Below the pieces are notes generated by a model. The model made no database searches. It worked only from the letters and a program-made list of their open reading frames with translations, and was not told the origin of the DNA. A program made the translations under genes and the position numbers. A stretch of 64,000 bases of DNA from Sphingobium sp. KCTC 72723 (lineage in GTDB: Bacteria; Pseudomonadota; Alphaproteobacteria; Sphingomonadales; Sphingomonadaceae): positions 4,124,001 through 4,188,000 of the forward strand of contig NZ_CP060388.1 of NCBI RefSeq assembly GCF_014280435.1. The letters are read 5' to 3'. Of this stretch, positions 1 through 9,887 are shown one piece after another (positions within the stretch are counted from its first letter, which is position 1; each line of letters starts with the position of its first letter).

Positions 1-1
1 C

Positions 2-226
2 AATGCCGAAGTGGATGGCGAACGGCTGGAAGAGGTTGCCGGACCCGACGAGGCGGGGCGTCAATTGCTGGCACAGGCGGCTGCTGCGATGAAGCTGTCG
101 GCGCGGGGTTATACCCGCGTCCTGCGGGTTGCCCGCACCATTGCCGATCTGGCTGGCGCGGAGCGGGTAGGGCGGGTGCATATCGCCGAAGCGCTCAGCT
201 ATCGCCGCCGTCCGCCGGTGAATTGA
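2..226 (+). CDS. ComM/YifB-family Mg-chelatase-like AAA ATPase, C-terminal end (partial)
   Basis: This is the 3' end of a gene entering from the left edge; the frame is open from base 2 to the TGA at 224-226. The residues AMKLSARGYTRVLRVARTIA followed by DLAG and IAEALSYRR are the typical C-terminal lid-helix region of YifB/ComM proteins (Mg-chelatase-like, natural-transformation branch-migration helicase in some bacteria). Only about 74 residues are present, so Walker motifs cannot be checked. The family call rests on the conserved SxRxYxRxLRVARTIADL pattern. Confidence 0.8.
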   Translation, partial: NAEVDGERLEEVAGPDEAGRQLLAQAAAAMKLSARGYTRVLRVARTIADLAGAERVGRVHIAEALSYRRRPPVN

Positions 227-230
227 AAGC

Positions 231-341
231 TCAGGGGAGCGGCTTGACGCTGAACAGCGTGAAAAAACCGATGGCGACCCCACCCAACGCAAAGCCGATC
301 AGGAAGCGGCGAATATCGGGCCAGAAATCAGGCGTTTCCAC
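231..341 (-). CDS. Small single-span membrane protein (hypothetical)
   Basis: A short minus-strand frame begins with GTG at 341 and ends at the TGA complementary to 231-233, giving about 36 residues: an acidic start (VETPDFWPDIRRF), one hydrophobic segment (LIGFALGGVAIGFF) and a short basic tail. A purine-rich GGGGAG lies about 10 bases upstream of the GTG. The frame stays open further upstream through a His-rich stretch (HHHHDGE), so the true start may be earlier at a non-ATG codon. It follows the bactofilin gene on the same strand and may be its last cistron. No family is recognised. Confidence 0.4.
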   Translation of the reverse strand: METPDFWPDIRRFLIGFALGGVAIGFFTLFSVKPLP

Positions 342-414
342 AGCATCCGTCTCCCCATCATGATGATGGTGGGGCGTATCGCGGGCGCTGCCCTCTATCC
401 AGTGACAAATATGG

Positions 415-834
415 TTAGCCGCTCTCGTTCGCGATCAGCTTGAGTTCGGCGACGGGGGCATTGTCCTTATGCGTGAAATGCCCCTCGATCCGGCTGCCCG
501 GTTCGATCGTGATGCGTTCGTAACGCACGTCGCCGGTAATCCGGGCGGTGCTTTCCACGACCAGTTCTTCCGCTGTGATCGACCCGTCGACCAGTCCAGC
601 CAGCCGCGCGCTCTGCGCTGTGACATGGCCGCATATGCGACTGTCTGGTCCCTGCACCAGCGCGGCGCAGCTGATGTCGCCTTCAACTACGCCATCGACA
701 TGCAGGTCGACCGATGCCGACAGGTTGCCGCTGATCGTGACGTCGCCGCCGATCAGCGAAAAGGGCGTGTGCTTAGCCCCGGTTGCCGACATCGGCGAAC
801 CGGGCCTTGGCGATTTGCTGGACTTGGAGAACAT
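415..834 (-). CDS. Bactofilin (polymer-forming cytoskeletal protein)
   Basis: The product is about 139 residues. After a disordered Ser/Lys/Pro-rich N-terminus (MFSKSSKSPRP) comes a right-handed beta-helix repeat region: IGGDVTISGNLSASVDLHVD, then VEGDISC, ICGHVTAQSARLAGLVDGSI and ITGDVRYERI. This periodic G-D-V/I pattern is diagnostic of bactofilins (DUF583), which form nucleotide-free filaments at the inner membrane and help place peptidoglycan enzymes. The start at 834 overlaps the end of the upstream M23 peptidase gene by 62 bases; MSATG at 792 is an alternative start with less overlap. The peptidase-bactofilin pairing is a known conserved arrangement in which the filament scaffolds the hydrolase. 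Confidence 0.92.
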   Translation of the reverse strand: MFSKSSKSPRPGSPMSATGAKHTPFSLIGGDVTISGNLSASVDLHVDGVVEGDISCAALVQGPDSRICGHVTAQSARLAGLVDGSITAEELVVESTARITGDVRYERITIEPGSRIEGHFTHKDNAPVAELKLIANESG

Positions 835-1954
835 CTTGGGCAGCCTCCAGAAAACGGCGGGGGTTGATCGCCTGGCCATTCAGCCGGACTTCGAAATGCA
901 AGTGAGTGCCGGTCGATCGGCCAGTCGATCCCATGCGACCGATCGTGTCACCGCGCGCGACGGTCTGGCCCACGCGGCTGGCATAGCCGGACAGATGGGC
1001 GTAGCGAGTCATCAGGCCGTTGCCATGTTCGACTTCGACGACATTGCCATAGCCTTGACGCTGGCCGACATAGCCGACCTTGCCACCGGCAGCGGACAGG
1101 ATCGGCTGACCATAGCTGCCGGGAAAGTCGATCCCTGCATGGAAGGCGGCGTGACCGTTGAACGGATCGCGGCGATAGCCATAGGAACTGGTCTGCATGG
1201 GCGCGGTGGTGGGCTTTCCCGATGGAATCGCCATCAGGCTGCGTTCCAGAAACTCCATACGGGCCAGCGCGCCAGCCAATTCTTCCAGCTCGCCGGTCAT
1301 GGCCCCCTTGTCGCCTTTCCATGGCACGAAGGGACCGCCCTGCGCCTGTGCAGCGCTACGGGCCAGGCTGTCGGGATTAAGGCCGAAACTGCGGATCGCG
1401 GCAGCGGCCTTGTCGGCCCGTCGCTCGACCGCACTGGTCAGCATCAGCGCGAAATGGCGCTGCCGTTCGGCCAGGCGCATCAGTGGTGCAGCTTCCGGGG
1501 CCATGCTGATTTTTGCGTTCAGCTTGCCTTTTTCTTGGGCTTTTGCCGGTGCGATCAGCTCTGCGCCGCTGGAATTGCTCTCCTCCGACCCGAAGTGGGT
1601 CTTGTAGAGATCGTCCATGAAATCCTGGCGCGCTTTCAGATCCTGCGCCAAATCCTCGACCGAATCGCGATAGTCGGCCACCTTGTTTGCGCTGCTGGCA
1701 ACGGCCTTGCCCTGCTGGGCCAGCATCGCGCGTTCCTGCGCGACCGAGGCACTGTTGGCTACCATGGCCAGCGTTGCGGCACCCCAACCTACCAATGCAG
1801 TCGAGACGATAGCGATGGTTGCCAGCTGGACACGACGAGAGATGCGCAGAAAACGCACTTGCCCGCCCGAACGGAGAAAAACCTCCCGCTCAGGACAAAT
1901 GGCGTTCAATCGCGCCCGGAGAGCGACAGCTCCCTTGATGGTTTTTCGAGACAA
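773..1954 (-). CDS. M23 family (LytM) peptidoglycan endopeptidase, membrane anchored
   Basis: The protein has 393 residues: a basic cytoplasmic N-terminus, one membrane span near residues 42-65 (LATIAIVSTALVGWGAATLA), an Ala/Gln-rich helical coil region, and a C-terminal LytM domain from about residue 275. The zinc ligands are visible as HAGIDF (HxxxD) and THLHFEV (HxH), with the family's GYGNVVEVEHGNGLMTRYAHL between them. The expected role is cleavage of peptide cross-links in the periplasm for shape or division. It directly precedes and overlaps the bactofilin gene, supporting a coupled morphogenesis unit. Confidence 0.93.
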   Translation of the reverse strand: MSRKTIKGAVALRARLNAICPEREVFLRSGGQVRFLRISRRVQLATIAIVSTALVGWGAATLAMVANSASVAQERAMLAQQGKAVASSANKVADYRDSVEDLAQDLKARQDFMDDLYKTHFGSEESNSSGAELIAPAKAQEKGKLNAKISMAPEAAPLMRLAERQRHFALMLTSAVERRADKAAAAIRSFGLNPDSLARSAAQAQGGPFVPWKGDKGAMTGELEELAGALARMEFLERSLMAIPSGKPTTAPMQTSSYGYRRDPFNGHAAFHAGIDFPGSYGQPILSAAGGKVGYVGQRQGYGNVVEVEHGNGLMTRYAHLSGYASRVGQTVARGDTIGRMGSTGRSTGTHLHFEVRLNGQAINPRRFLEAAQDVLQVQQIAKARFADVGNRG

Positions 1955-2116
1955 TGGCGACCCCGTGGCTCTTTTCGAGTCGGGCCGTTAGCAAAGCTTT
2001 GCCTTTCGCGCGAATCCGTCGTTGCGGACTCGTGACGAGTCGAAGGCGAAGTGGGACGAAATGATTGATTTGCGATTTTGTTCCAGGCTGCGCGAAAAAT
2101 TTTCTTCGGCGTTGGG

Positions 2117-4399
2117 CTAGGAGCGCTGCTTGCGTCTTTCCTGTTCCAGCAATGCCATTACCGCTGGCGCTGGCATGGCTGCGCCAAAGTGGAAGCCCTG
2201 GCCGTAATGGCACCCGCCCGCGCGCAGATAGTCCAGTTGGTGGCGGTTCTCGACCCCTTCGGCTACGGTGCGGATACCCAGGCTGTAAGCGAGGTTGAGG
2301 ACAGTGCGGACAATCGCGGCGTCGTCCGGGTCGGTTTCCAGGTCGCGCACGAAGCGCTGGTCGATCTTGATGATGTCGATCGGAAACTGTTTGAGATGGG
2401 AGAGAGAAGCGTAGCCGGTGCCGAAATCGTCCAGAGCAATCGCGATGCCTGCGTCGCTCAGGCGATGCAGGGCGATGCTGACCCGTTCTGCATTGCGGCC
2501 AAGAAAGACTGACTCCGTCACTTCCACTTCCAGGGCGGAGGGCGGCAGCCCCGCCTGTTCCAGCCGTTCGATCAATCGTCCGGCGAAATCATCGTCATTG
2601 AGGTCGGCGCCCGACAAATTGAAGGCAATCGGTCCGGCAGTAAGGCCTGCGTCGCGCCAGCGGCGACAATCGACGATGATGCCCTCGATCATCTGCCATG
2701 TAATCATCGGGCCAAGTTCTGGATGTTCGAACGCGGCGGCGACATCTGCCGGCATGATGATCGTGCCGTCGGCCGTCGGGCAACGGAACAGTGCTTCGAA
2801 CCCGACGACGGCGCCGGTGTCGAGCGCGACCTTGGGTTGATACCAGGGGCAGGGGCGCTCCTGCGTCAGGATGTGCCGGGCGCGATCCAGCATTGCGCTC
2901 TCCTGCTCCCAACTGTCCAGCAGTTCTGGGCCGAACAGCATGGCGCGTCCACGGCCATTGTTCTTCGCGTGATACAGCGCAATGTCGGCATGTTTGACGA
3001 GCGCGGCGACATCTTCGCCATGGTCGGGAAACAGCGCCACACCAATGCTGACACGACATTCGATCGGCCTTCCGCGATAGCTGAGCGGTGCGTGAAGATG
3101 TTCTGTGATCCGGGTCAGAATCGGCTGAAGCGCGTCTGCATCGGGCAGGCGGGTCAGCAGCACGGCAAATTCGTCCCCGCCCATGCGCGCCACCAGGTCG
3201 CCCGGTCGCAGCGCGTTGCGCAACCGCCCCGCGACCGCGCACAGCAGGGCGTCACCTGCATCATGGCCCGCCATGTCGTTGACGCGCTTGAATTCATCCA
3301 GGTCGAGCAGCAGTACGGCCAGTTGCGCCCGCGCGACTGAGGCAGCCGTCGCCTGCGTTACCGCCGCCATGAAATGGGCGCGATTGGCCAGGCCCGTCAG
3401 CGCATCGGTCATGGCCAGCTGTTCCAGATGCCGCTCGGCTTCCTTGCGTTCGGTGATGTCCACTACGCTGGTCATGAAACAAGGTTCGCCGTCGATCACG
3501 ATGGGCCGGGAAGACAGCAGCGCATTGCGAATGGCCCCATCGGCCCGGTGCAATCTACACTCGAAATTATCGATCATTTCGCCGCGCTGGAGAATTTCGA
3601 ACAATTGGTCGCGCACCGGCAAATCGACATAAGTCTGTTCTACATGCTCCAACGGTACGTCCCGCCCGGCGGCATAGGCTGCCGTAGCCGCCTGGTTAAG
3701 GCGCAGGACGCTTCCATCATAACGTGTCACGAGCAGTGGCAACGGAACGGCCATGAACATGCGTTCCAGCGTATCCCGGCTGTTGGCCAGCGCCGCTTGC
3801 GCCGCTTGTGCCGCCTTACCAGCCAGCCACTCCTGTCGCTGAAGCCGATTGCTGCGCGCAATGGCGATCCACATGCCGCAATGAAGCATCAGCACGGCCA
3901 TGATCATCCCCGGCGTCGTCGGTGCAAGCGGGGCAGGGGTGATATAGCCAATGAGCAGCAGTATACCGCAGACCACGCCGCCGCCGGCATTGCCACGAAA
4001 ACTGGTGGGGACGACCAGATAATATACCAGTGGCAGCATCACCATCACGAACACCGCAATGTCGCTTCGCGAACTGACCAGAAAGGCGACGCCGATTGCG
4101 GTGACGGCCTGCCAGCCCGCACAGATCCGTTCGACCGCAGCAAAGCTGTGTATCCGGCGGCACAGAAATACGCATAATAGCGAACATAGTATCACGGCGA
4201 CGCGGGCCGGAACGGCAACCCAGAAATGCGGCGTGCCGAAAAAACGCCAATCACTTAGCAGGAACAGGCTATTGAGGATGGCCGACAGCAAGAACAGGGT
4301 GCGCGCATGGCGACGCGATTCTGGCAGGCGCTCCGTCTGGAACGCTGCTTCCTTCGTGCGGTGGCGAAACTCGCCGCTGATGGTCGAAAATGCGTTCAT
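2117..4399 (-). CDS. Membrane PAS-GGDEF-EAL bifunctional cyclic-di-GMP protein
   Basis: With the ATG at 4399 the protein has about 760 residues. The order is: about six N-terminal membrane spans (for example ILCSLLCVFLC, VFVMVMLPLVYYLVV), a PAS domain ending in the DITERKEAERHLE linker, a GGDEF domain (DALTGLANR, then GDLVARMGGDEF) and an EAL domain. The cyclase signature GGDEF is intact and has RPGD five residues before it, matching the inhibitory I-site. The phosphodiesterase also keeps its key motifs (FEAL, NLSG, EVTES, DDFGTGYASL, IKID, AEGVE). Both synthesis and degradation of c-di-GMP are therefore plausible; which one dominates cannot be told. An in-frame ATG at 4462 is less likely. 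Confidence 0.93.
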   Translation of the reverse strand: MNAFSTISGEFRHRTKEAAFQTERLPESRRHARTLFLLSAILNSLFLLSDWRFFGTPHFWVAVPARVAVILCSLLCVFLCRRIHSFAAVERICAGWQAVTAIGVAFLVSSRSDIAVFVMVMLPLVYYLVVPTSFRGNAGGGVVCGILLLIGYITPAPLAPTTPGMIMAVLMLHCGMWIAIARSNRLQRQEWLAGKAAQAAQAALANSRDTLERMFMAVPLPLLVTRYDGSVLRLNQAATAAYAAGRDVPLEHVEQTYVDLPVRDQLFEILQRGEMIDNFECRLHRADGAIRNALLSSRPIVIDGEPCFMTSVVDITERKEAERHLEQLAMTDALTGLANRAHFMAAVTQATAASVARAQLAVLLLDLDEFKRVNDMAGHDAGDALLCAVAGRLRNALRPGDLVARMGGDEFAVLLTRLPDADALQPILTRITEHLHAPLSYRGRPIECRVSIGVALFPDHGEDVAALVKHADIALYHAKNNGRGRAMLFGPELLDSWEQESAMLDRARHILTQERPCPWYQPKVALDTGAVVGFEALFRCPTADGTIIMPADVAAAFEHPELGPMITWQMIEGIIVDCRRWRDAGLTAGPIAFNLSGADLNDDDFAGRLIERLEQAGLPPSALEVEVTESVFLGRNAERVSIALHRLSDAGIAIALDDFGTGYASLSHLKQFPIDIIKIDQRFVRDLETDPDDAAIVRTVLNLAYSLGIRTVAEGVENRHQLDYLRAGGCHYGQGFHFGAAMPAPAVMALLEQERRKQRS

Positions 4400-4764
4400 G
4401 CCCGGTCCATGGCAAACGCCCTTGTGGCGTCCTTGCCAAACTAGCGTCGCCAGGGTTAGCAATTCCCTAACCAGCGGAGCGGACAGGTTCCGCTTCTGGC
4501 AGCCGTCATGCGTCGGGACCGTGCTTGACCCTCTGCCACTGCATCGCTATAGGCCCGCCTGCCCAGCGGTCTGTCGCACGAGGATTCGTCCTTCCGCGCC
4601 ATTCCACCGAGGCAAACACAGAGCTGAACATTACCGGGTGTTCTTGTGGTTCCAGAGGGCGTTTCGTCCGCTGGAGCTTTTGCCGTTTGGACGCGATATG
4701 CTGTCCCGATGGCGCAGAAAGCGGGAATGCCACGGTAAAGTAACTGAAAAAGGTGAAGGGCTTC
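4400..4764 (+). other. 365-bp intergenic region and str-operon leader
   Basis: No convincing gene is seen between the divergent GGDEF-EAL gene and rpsL. It holds a good sigma70-like promoter at 4525-4553, then a roughly 210-base untranslated leader before the rpsL start at 4765. A purine-rich AAAAGGTGAAGGG element just before the start serves as ribosome binding site. The leader length would allow regulatory folding, but no standard motif was recognised. Confidence 0.55.
4525..4553 (+). promoter_or_regulatory. Predicted sigma70-type promoter of the str operon
   Basis: TTGACC at 4525-4530 and TATAGG at 4548-4553 are separated by exactly 17 bases. Both hexamers are close to the consensus and they sit upstream of rpsL in the right orientation. 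This is a sequence-based prediction only. Confidence 0.7.
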
Positions 4765-5136
4765 ATGCCAACAATCAACCAGCTGGTCCGCAAGGGCCGC
4801 GATCCGCAGAAGGCCAAGTCCAAGGTCCCTGCGATGGAAGCCAACCCGCAAAAGCGCGGTGTTTGCACGCGCGTCTATACGACGACTCCGAAGAAGCCGA
4901 ACTCGGCGCTTCGTAAGGTTGCCAAGGTTCGCCTGGTCAACCAGCGCGAAGTCATCACCTATATTCCTGGTGAAGGCCATAACCTTCAGGAACATAGCGT
5001 CGTGCTGATCCGTGGCGGTCGTGTGCGAGATCTTCCGGGCGTGCGTTACCACGTTCTTCGCGGCGTTCTGGATACCCAGGGCGTCAAGGATCGCAAGCAG
5101 AGCCGTTCCAAATACGGCGCCAAGCGTCCTAAGTAA
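4765..5136 (+). CDS. rpsL: 30S ribosomal protein S12
   Basis: The 123-residue product starts [11 protein letters not shown], the universal S12 start. It contains [14 protein letters not shown], where the lysine altered in classical streptomycin resistance is wild type, and the conserved [13 protein letters not shown] decoding-centre loop with its aspartate retained. S12 monitors codon-anticodon pairing in the small subunit. It is the first gene of the str operon and lies 13 bases before rpsG. An in-frame ATG four codons upstream is ignored because the conserved N-terminus begins here. Confidence 0.98.
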   Translation: MPTINQLVRKGRDPQKAKSKVPAMEANPQKRGVCTRVYTTTPKKPNSALRKVAKVRLVNQREVITYIPGEGHNLQEHSVVLIRGGRVRDLPGVRYHVLRGVLDTQGVKDRKQSRSKYGAKRPK

Positions 5137-5149
5137 GGGAGACTAAAAT

Positions 5150-5620
5150 ATGTCACGTCGTCGTCGCCCCGAAAAGCGCATCATTCTGCCCGATCCCAAA
5201 TATGGCGATCAGGTTCTGTCGAAGTTCATGAACTCCATCATGCAGGACGGCAAGAAAGCCGTTGCTGAATCGATCGTTTATGGCGCTCTTGAATCCGTAG
5301 AGGCTCGCGCCAAGAAGGATCCGATCGGCATGTTCCATGATGCGCTGAACAACATCAAGCCTGGCATCGAAGTGCGTAGTCGCCGAGTCGGCGGTGCGAC
5401 CTATCAGGTTCCCGTCGAAGTGCGTCCTGAACGTTCGCAGGCTCTGGCCATCCGCTGGCTGATCACCGCTGCGCGCAATCGCAGCGAGACGACCATGGCG
5501 GCTCGCCTGTCCGGCGAGTTGATGGATGCTGCCAACAACCGTGGCAATGCGGTCAAGAAGCGTGAAGACACGCACCGGATGGCGGAAGCCAACCGCGCCT
5601 TCTCGCACTACCGCTGGTAA
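5150..5620 (+). CDS. rpsG: 30S ribosomal protein S7
   Basis: The product has 156 residues, the usual bacterial length. It shows the S7 pattern [42 protein letters not shown] and a C-terminal AFSHYRW. S7 nucleates assembly of the 16S rRNA 3' major domain. It lies between rpsL and fusA, as in other bacterial str operons, with an AGGGAGA ribosome binding site before the ATG. Confidence 0.98.
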   Translation: MSRRRRPEKRIILPDPKYGDQVLSKFMNSIMQDGKKAVAESIVYGALESVEARAKKDPIGMFHDALNNIKPGIEVRSRRVGGATYQVPVEVRPERSQALAIRWLITAARNRSETTMAARLSGELMDAANNRGNAVKKREDTHRMAEANRAFSHYRW

Positions 5621-5779
5621 AGGACTGGCGGGCGTTTCGATGCCCGCCATGTCATCCGGTTTCAAAAATTGGTCCGTTCGCCGGGGGTGTCTACCCATGG
5701 CGGACGGATTGGTTTAGGGGCCAAGCGCAAGACTTTCACGAATCCCCAACCGCCGGCGCACCGGCAACGGAGAAGCATC

Positions 5780-7852
5780 ATGGCCCGCAGCCATCCGCTC
5801 GAAAAATATCGCAATTTCGGTATTATGGCGCACATTGACGCCGGCAAGACCACCACGACCGAGCGTATCCTTTACTACACCGGCAAGTCCTACAAGATCG
5901 GCGAAGTCCATGACGGCGCTGCGACCATGGACTGGATGGAGCAGGAGCAGGAGCGTGGTATCACCATCACGTCGGCTGCGACCACCTGCATCTGGAACGA
6001 TCACCGCCTGAACATCATCGACACTCCTGGCCACGTCGACTTCACCATCGAAGTCGAACGTTCGCTGCGCGTGCTTGATGGCGCGGTCGCCGCATTTGAC
6101 GGCGTTGCTGGTGTTGAGCCGCAGTCGGAGACGGTGTGGCGCCAGGCGGACAAGTATAAAGTCCCGCGCATGTGCTTCATCAACAAGCTCGACCGCACCG
6201 GCGCCAATTTCTATTATTGCGTTCAGACGATCATCGATCGTCTGGGTGCCACGCCTGCCGTTCTTTACCTGCCCATCGGCGCAGAGTCGGAATTCCGGGG
6301 TCTGGTCGATCTGGTCGAAAATCGCGCGATCATCTGGAAGGATGAAAATCTCGGCGCGGAATTCTCCTATGAAGAGATTCCCGACGATCTGGCCGACAAG
6401 GCTGCGGAATATCGCGAAAAGCTGATCGAACTGGCTGTTGAGCAGGACGATGCGGCAATGGAGGCCTATCTCGAAGGCAACCTGCCCGACGTCGCCACGC
6501 TGAAGGCACTGATCCGCAAGGGTACGCTGGCGCAGGCATTCGTGCCGGTGCTGTGTGGTTCGGCGTTCAAGAACAAGGGCGTTCAGCCCCTGCTCGACGC
6601 CGTTGTCGATTATCTGCCTTCGCCGCTCGACATTCAGGACGTGCAGGGCATCAACCCTGATAATGATCAGCCCGACAGCCGTGCAACGTCTGACGAAGCG
6701 CCCTTCTCCGGCCTCGCGTTCAAGATCATGAACGATCCGTTCGTCGGCTCGCTGACGTTCCTGCGCGTCTATTCCGGCACCCTGACCAAGGGCACCTATC
6801 TGAACTCGGTCAAGGACAAGAAGGAAAAGATCGGTCGTATGCTCCTCATGCACGCGAACTCGCGTGAGGACATCGATGCAGCCTATGCGGGCGACATCGT
6901 CGCACTGGCCGGCATGAAGGAAACCACCACCGGGGATACGCTGTGTGCCGAGCGCCAGCCGATCATTCTGGAACGGATGGAATTTCCTGAGCCGGTCATC
7001 GAATTGTCGGTGGAACCCAAGACCAAGGCCGACCAGGAAAAGATGGGCGTCGCGCTCAATCGTCTGGCTGCCGAGGATCCGTCCTTCCGCGTTTCGACCG
7101 ATCACGAATCGGGTCAGACGATCATCAAGGGCATGGGTGAACTTCACCTCGAAATCCTGGTCGACCGCATGAAGCGCGAGTTCAAGGTCGAGGCGAATGT
7201 CGGCGCCCCGCAGGTCGCCTATCGCGAGTATCTGGGTAAGGCCGTCGACGTCGATTATACCCACAAGAAGCAGTCGGGCGGCACTGGCCAGTTCGGCCGC
7301 ATCAAGGTGAAGGTCAATCCGGGTGAACGCGGTTCGGGGATCATCTTCAAGGATGAAATCAAGGGCGGCAATATTCCCAAGGAATATATCCCGGCGATTG
7401 AAAAGGGTATGCGCGAAACGGCAGCAACCGGATCGCTGATCGGCTTCCCGATCATCGATTTTGAAATCCTGCTGTATGACGGCGCTTACCATGACGTCGA
7501 TTCGTCCGCTCTGGCGTTCGAAATCACTGGTCGCGCTGCAATGCGTGAAGTGTCGCAGAAGGCTGGCATCAAGCTGCTTGAGCCGATCATGAAGGTCGAA
7601 GTCGTTTCTCCCGAAGAATATCTGGGCGACGTCATCGGCGACATGAACAGCCGCCGTGGCCAGATCCAGGGCACCGACACGCGCGGCAATGCGCAGGTTG
7701 TCGAGGCGATGGTCCCATTGGCCAACATGTTCGGCTATGTGAACTCGCTGCGCTCCTTTACCCAGGGCCGCGCGAACTATTCCATGACCTTCTCGCACTA
7801 TGACGAAGTGCCGCAGAATGTTGCGGACGAGGTTAAGGCTAAGATGGCCTGA
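5780..7852 (+). CDS. fusA: Translation elongation factor G
   Basis: The 690-residue GTPase begins [20 protein letters not shown]. The G-domain motifs are [19 protein letters not shown] (P-loop), RGITITSA (switch I), DTPGHVDFT (G3) and NKLDRTGAN (G4). Domains II to V follow, including the domain IV segment [17 protein letters not shown] drives tRNA/mRNA translocation and, with RRF, ribosome recycling. The start at 5780 is preceded by a CGGAGAAG ribosome binding site; the open frame extends upstream but without conserved sequence. About 160 bases separate it from rpsG. Confidence 0.98.
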   Translation: MARSHPLEKYRNFGIMAHIDAGKTTTTERILYYTGKSYKIGEVHDGAATMDWMEQEQERGITITSAATTCIWNDHRLNIIDTPGHVDFTIEVERSLRVLDGAVAAFDGVAGVEPQSETVWRQADKYKVPRMCFINKLDRTGANFYYCVQTIIDRLGATPAVLYLPIGAESEFRGLVDLVENRAIIWKDENLGAEFSYEEIPDDLADKAAEYREKLIELAVEQDDAAMEAYLEGNLPDVATLKALIRKGTLAQAFVPVLCGSAFKNKGVQPLLDAVVDYLPSPLDIQDVQGINPDNDQPDSRATSDEAPFSGLAFKIMNDPFVGSLTFLRVYSGTLTKGTYLNSVKDKKEKIGRMLLMHANSREDIDAAYAGDIVALAGMKETTTGDTLCAERQPIILERMEFPEPVIELSVEPKTKADQEKMGVALNRLAAEDPSFRVSTDHESGQTIIKGMGELHLEILVDRMKREFKVEANVGAPQVAYREYLGKAVDVDYTHKKQSGGTGQFGRIKVKVNPGERGSGIIFKDEIKGGNIPKEYIPAIEKGMRETAATGSLIGFPIIDFEILLYDGAYHDVDSSALAFEITGRAAMREVSQKAGIKLLEPIMKVEVVSPEEYLGDVIGDMNSRRGQIQGTDTRGNAQVVEAMVPLANMFGYVNSLRSFTQGRANYSMTFSHYDEVPQNVADEVKAKMA

Positions 7853-7863
7853 TGTTTTCCCTG

Positions 7864-7887
7864 ACCGACCCGGTCGAACGGGTCGGT
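7864..7887 (+). terminator. Stem-loop between fusA and tuf
   Basis: A perfect 9-bp stem (ACCGACCCG, 7864-7872, with CGGGTCGGT, 7879-7887) encloses the loop GTCGAA. No T-tract follows, so it is more likely an mRNA-processing or attenuation structure than a full intrinsic terminator. A second hairpin (GCGCCTT/AAGGCGC) lies at 7923-7939, just upstream of tuf. Confidence 0.5.
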
Positions 7888-7985
7888 TAGGGCTGGTATT
7901 CTGTAAATTTGCTGCTATGGACGCGCCTTCGCAAGGCGCGGCCGAGCGGTCAAACCCATCGGATTTGATTAGAAGGTAGGATAAA

Positions 7986-9176
7986 ATGGCGAAAGCTAAG
8001 TTTGAGCGGACGAAGCCGCATTGCAACATCGGCACCATCGGTCACGTTGACCATGGCAAGACCTCGCTGACCGCAGCGATCACGAAAGTGCTGGCCGAAA
8101 CCGGCGGCGCGACTTTCACGAGCTATGACAATATCGACAAGGCGCCTGAAGAGCGCGAGCGCGGCATCACCATTTCGACCGCCCACGTCGAATATGAAAC
8201 CGAAGCGCGCCACTATGCGCACGTCGACTGCCCCGGCCATGCTGACTATGTGAAGAACATGATCACCGGTGCCGCGCAGATGGATGGCGCGATCCTGGTC
8301 GTGTCGGCCACCGATGGTCCGATGCCCCAGACCCGTGAGCACATTCTGCTCGCCAAGCAGGTCGGCGTTCCCCAGCTGGTTGTGTTCATGAACAAGGTCG
8401 ATCTGGTCGACGACGCTGAAATCCTCGAACTGGTCGAGCTGGAAATTCGCGAACTGCTCAGCAGCTACGATTTCGACGGCGACAACATCCCCGTCATCCC
8501 TGGTTCGGCTGTTGCCGCACTTCAGGACAAGACGCCTGAGATCGGCCATGACGCCGTTCTCAAGCTGATGGAAGCTGTCGATACCTGGATCCCGCAGCCT
8601 GAGCGCCCTGTCGACAAGCCCTTCCTGATGCCCATCGAGGACGTGTTCTCGATCTCGGGTCGTGGTACAGTTGTTACCGGCCGCGTCGAAACCGGCATCG
8701 TCAAGGTTGGTGAAGAAGTCGAAATCGTCGGCATCAAAGATACCCGCAAGACCACCGTCACGGGCGTTGAAATGTTCCGCAAGCTGCTCGACGAAGGTCG
8801 TGCAGGCGACAACATCGGCGCGCTGGTTCGTGGCGTTGGTCGTGAAGACGTTGAGCGTGGTCAGGTTCTGGCCAAGCCCGGTTCGGTTACGCCGCACACG
8901 GAATTCGACGCAGAAATCTATGTGCTGTCGAAGGAAGAAGGCGGTCGTCACACGCCGTTCTTTGCGAACTATCGTCCGCAATTCTACTTCCGCACCACGG
9001 ACGTCACCGGCGAAGTCATCCTGCCAGAAGGCACCGAGATGGTCATGCCCGGCGACAATGTGAAGCTCAACATCAAGCTCATCGCGCCGATCGCGATGGA
9101 CTCCGGTCTGCGCTTCGCAATTCGTGAAGGCGGTCGTACCGTCGGCGCAGGGGTTGTCGGAACGATCTCGAAGTAA
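7986..9176 (+). CDS. tuf: Translation elongation factor Tu
   Basis: The 396-residue GTPase starts [20 protein letters not shown]. It has [15 protein letters not shown] (P-loop), RGITIST (switch I), [13 protein letters not shown] (G3) and NKVD (G4), and a C-terminus with [15 protein letters not shown]-Tu delivers aminoacyl-tRNA to the ribosomal A site. It closes the str operon and is followed by a strong intrinsic terminator. Many alphaproteobacteria carry a second tuf copy elsewhere; only one is in this window. Confidence 0.98.
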   Translation: MAKAKFERTKPHCNIGTIGHVDHGKTSLTAAITKVLAETGGATFTSYDNIDKAPEERERGITISTAHVEYETEARHYAHVDCPGHADYVKNMITGAAQMDGAILVVSATDGPMPQTREHILLAKQVGVPQLVVFMNKVDLVDDAEILELVELEIRELLSSYDFDGDNIPVIPGSAVAALQDKTPEIGHDAVLKLMEAVDTWIPQPERPVDKPFLMPIEDVFSISGRGTVVTGRVETGIVKVGEEVEIVGIKDTRKTTVTGVEMFRKLLDEGRAGDNIGALVRGVGREDVERGQVLAKPGSVTPHTEFDAEIYVLSKEEGGRHTPFFANYRPQFYFRTTDVTGEVILPEGTEMVMPGDNVKLNIKLIAPIAMDSGLRFAIREGGRTVGAGVVGTISK

Positions 9177-9187
9177 TATAGAAACGC

Positions 9188-9226
9188 AGCGGCGCGAATC
9201 GTCTGATTCGCGCCGCTCAGTTTTTT
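9188..9226 (+). terminator. Intrinsic terminator after tuf
   Basis: A perfect 13-bp inverted repeat (AGCGGCGCGAATC at 9188-9200 and GATTCGCGCCGCT at 9205-9217, loop GTCT) is followed three bases later by six T residues at 9221-9226. It marks the end of the str operon transcript before rpsJ. Confidence 0.92.
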
Positions 9227-9320
9227 CGCCGCCCCGGATCGTCCTTCTCCCGCTCGACAGAGCTAGAAGGGCAATGAGCGGGGTGGTTTGTTTTTGGCTC
9301 TTTCGCATCGGTAGTAGGAC

Positions 9321-9629
9321 ATGGACAGCAACATCCGCATTCGCCTCAAGGCGTTCGATCATCGCGTGCTCGATCAGGCGACCGGCGACATCGCCGACAC
9401 CGCCCGCCGCACCGGCGCCCTCATTCGTGGCCCCATTCCTCTTCCGACGCGTATCGAAAAGTTCACGGTCAACCGTGGACCTCACGTCGACAAGAAGTCG
9501 CGTGAACAGTTTGAGGTCCGCACCTACAAGCGTATGCTTGACATTGTGCAGCCTACGCCCCAGACGGTCGACGCGCTGATGAAGCTGGATCTGGCTGCTG
9601 GCGTGAACGTCGAGATTAAGCTGGCCTGA
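9321..9629 (+). CDS. rpsJ: 30S ribosomal protein S10 (NusE)
   Basis: The 102-residue product contains [29 protein letters not shown] and [17 protein letters not shown], which are diagnostic for S10. Besides its ribosomal role, S10 is NusE, a partner of NusB in antitermination. It opens the S10 cluster but is separated from rplC by an unusually long spacer of 258 bases. Confidence 0.98.
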   Translation: MDSNIRIRLKAFDHRVLDQATGDIADTARRTGALIRGPIPLPTRIEKFTVNRGPHVDKKSREQFEVRTYKRMLDIVQPTPQTVDALMKLDLAAGVNVEIKLA

Positions 9630-9887
9630 GCTGGCAAGTCCCTGCTTTCCGAAAGGTAAGCAGGGTATCGGGCATTTCGGTTCGCTGGAAGCTCACACGA
9701 CACAAGGGATACCGCGCGGCTTTTGCCGTGGCCCTGGTCCCCCGTCGCTGTTCCCGAATAGGGAGTGGCATCCAACCCAGACGGGGTGATCTACAAGCTA
9801 AGGGTTGGCCGCGAAGGAGAAATCCTGAGCGGTTTTTTCGTTGGATACGCCCGCTGAAAATGCGGGCCTCTATTGGGAGTATGGATC
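9630..9887 (+). promoter_or_regulatory. Structured 258-base leader between rpsJ and rplC
   Basis: No gene is seen here. The spacer holds at least two hairpins: CCCTGCTT (9640-9647) pairing with AAGCAGGG (9658-9665), and GCCCGC/GCGGGC around 9848-9866 immediately before the rplC ribosome binding site. A GGTTTTTTCG run lies near 9831-9840. In other bacteria, S10-cluster leaders mediate autoregulation by ribosomal proteins such as L4. Assigning that role here is inference. Confidence 0.45.

Noticed and set aside
548..2035. 495-codon plus-strand frame opposite the M23 peptidase and bactofilin
   Set aside because: It has no domain or start context, while the minus strand has two recognised families.
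5714..8038. Long minus-strand open frame of 774 codons opposite fusA
   Set aside because: It is the antisense shadow of a highly biased GC-rich gene; the plus strand encodes an unmistakable EF-G.
7950..9485. Minus-strand frame of 511 codons opposite tuf
   Set aside because: Antisense shadow of EF-Tu and rpsJ.
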